NCBI RefSeq assembly: GCF_012971745.1
Contig: NZ_CP048834.1
Location: 4,402,001-4,466,000 of the forward strand
Direction of reading: 5' to 3'
DNA length: 64,000 nt
Origin: Starkeya sp. ORNL1
GTDB lineage: Bacteria > Pseudomonadota > Alphaproteobacteria > Rhizobiales > Xanthobacteraceae
Both the position numbers and the translations under genes were made by a program. Positions 63,404-64,000 of the stretch are shown one piece after another. The notes under the pieces are model-generated. The model saw only the letters and a program-made list of their open reading frames with translations, made no database searches and was not told where the DNA came from. The first letter of the stretch is position 1. Every line of letters starts with the position of its first letter.

Positions 63404-63895
63404 CTATCCCTGCGCGGCTCGGTTCATGGCCAGGATGGCTGCGTTCAGCACTGCCGCATAGGAGACCCATAGCAGATAGGGTGCAAGCAGCCAGGCAGCG
63501 ATGCGGTCGATGCGCGCGCAGGCGAAGATCGTCGCCAGGATCGCCAGCCAAAGTGCGATGATGACGACCAGCCCCCAGCCGATCGCCTCCAGCCCGAAGA
63601 ACACCGGCGACCACAGGCCGTTGAGCGCGAGCTGGACGAAGAACAAGAGCAGGGCGAGTTGGCGCGCCGGGCTCGGCCCATGCTTTTCCCACAGCCGCCA
63701 CAGGCACACCGCCATCAGCACATAGAGCGTGGTCCAGACGATGGGGAACACCGCATCCGGCGGCGTGAAGGACGGCTTGGCAAGACCAGCATACCAGGTC
63801 GGGATCTGCGGCGTGGTGGCCAGCGAGCCGACCGCGCCGACGGCGAGGGTGAGCCCGACGGCGACGACGAGGCGGAAGAAGGAGAGCGGCTTCAT
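63404..63895 (-). CDS. tspO: TspO/MBR family tryptophan-rich sensory protein
   Basis: The 163-residue protein has five helices and the TspO pattern WYAGLAKPSFTPPDAVFPIVW, ALNGLWSPVFFG and YLLWVSYAAVLNAAI. TspO binds tetrapyrroles and regulates stress or pigment responses in alphaproteobacteria. It appears to head a unit with HIG1 and the corrinoid adenosyltransferase, both also linked to tetrapyrroles or respiration. Confidence 0.94.
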   Translation of the reverse strand: MKPLSFFRLVVAVGLTLAVGAVGSLATTPQIPTWYAGLAKPSFTPPDAVFPIVWTTLYVLMAVCLWRLWEKHGPSPARQLALLLFFVQLALNGLWSPVFFGLEAIGWGLVVIIALWLAILATIFACARIDRIAAWLLAPYLLWVSYAAVLNAAILAMNRAAQG

Positions 63896-63949
63896 GCGCC
63901 CCTTTCTACGATGCTGCGGCGGGGCGGGCTACCGGCATTGGCGGCATCC

Positions 63950-64000
63950 TCATGCCGCCAGCATCTTCTCGATCTCATAGACCGGCAACCTGACCAGGTC
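63950..64000 (-). CDS. C-terminal end of a gene running in from beyond the window
   Basis: Read on the minus strand the last 51 bases give 16 codons and a TGA: DLVRLPVYEIEKMLAA. The codon choice is like that of neighbouring genes and the stop lies 55 bp upstream of tspO. No family can be assigned from this piece. Confidence 0.35.
   Translation of the reverse strand, partial: DLVRLPVYEIEKMLAA

Overview
The window is GC-rich, densely packed chromosomal DNA with no rRNA, tRNA, transposase, integrase or CRISPR array that I could find. Gene content points to an alphaproteobacterium of the order Hyphomicrobiales (Rhizobiales): the dapF-mtaB-ftsY-yciB run, an ECF sigma/NrsF pair driving a bufferin operon, a dimethylglycine dehydrogenase-like GcvT protein beside a choline-kinase-like protein, HIG1 and TspO proteins, and two families of imperfect palindromic intergenic repeats typical of this order. 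A Xanthobacteraceae-like genome is a guess from overall flavour only.

Layout. 1-1.76 kb: a truncated SDR oxidoreductase divergent from a GlxA/AraC-type regulator, with a dyad between them. 1.75-5.9 kb: sigma factor plus NrsF anti-sigma, divergent from two bufA1 genes, bufB, bufC and a DoxX gene. The same GTAACA-N16-CGTA promoter occurs on both strands between the two units. 6.0-8.7 kb: a CaiB/BaiF CoA-transferase and a nucleotide-sugar dehydrogenase. 8.8-13.8 kb: three overlapping genes encoding an ABC exporter-like protein with a degenerate ATPase, a small cyclic-nucleotide-binding protein, and a six-helix His-rich membrane protein fused to a [2Fe-2S] ferredoxin domain and a class III cyclase domain that lacks key catalytic residues. 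This is the most unusual system in the window. 13.8-20.3 kb: a peptide-type ABC importer (fused double ATPase, binding protein, two permeases) and a small methyltransferase, continuing the same transcription unit almost without gaps. 20.3-26.1 kb: an opposing operon of four glycan enzymes (MurG-like transferase, two GT4 transferases, and a transferase-deacetylase fusion).

26.3-41.7 kb is mostly conserved housekeeping: a GyrI-like exported protein, dapF, mtaB, ftsY, yciB, an aldo/keto reductase, a GDSL esterase divergent from a YbbA/YbbP-type ABC system, a Bax inhibitor-1 protein, an LprI-like protein, a site-2 protease with CBS domains, a membrane hydrolase-like protein, and argG. 41.9-52.2 kb: a PAP2 phosphatase, rlmN with a small membrane protein, mmsA with a divergent LysR regulator, an aldose 1-epimerase, and the kinase/FAD-GcvT pair. 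52.3-64 kb: a MerR regulator divergent from a Zn/Cd/Pb-type P1B ATPase (classic 19-bp spacer operator), argH divergent from a TlpA thioredoxin, a DMT permease, OsmC, hbd-etfA-etfB, rhomboid, cobalamin adenosyltransferase, HIG1, tspO, and a clipped 3' gene end.

The intergenic palindromic repeats sit mostly between convergent gene ends, where they may act as bidirectional terminators. No gap between called genes exceeds about 300 bases.
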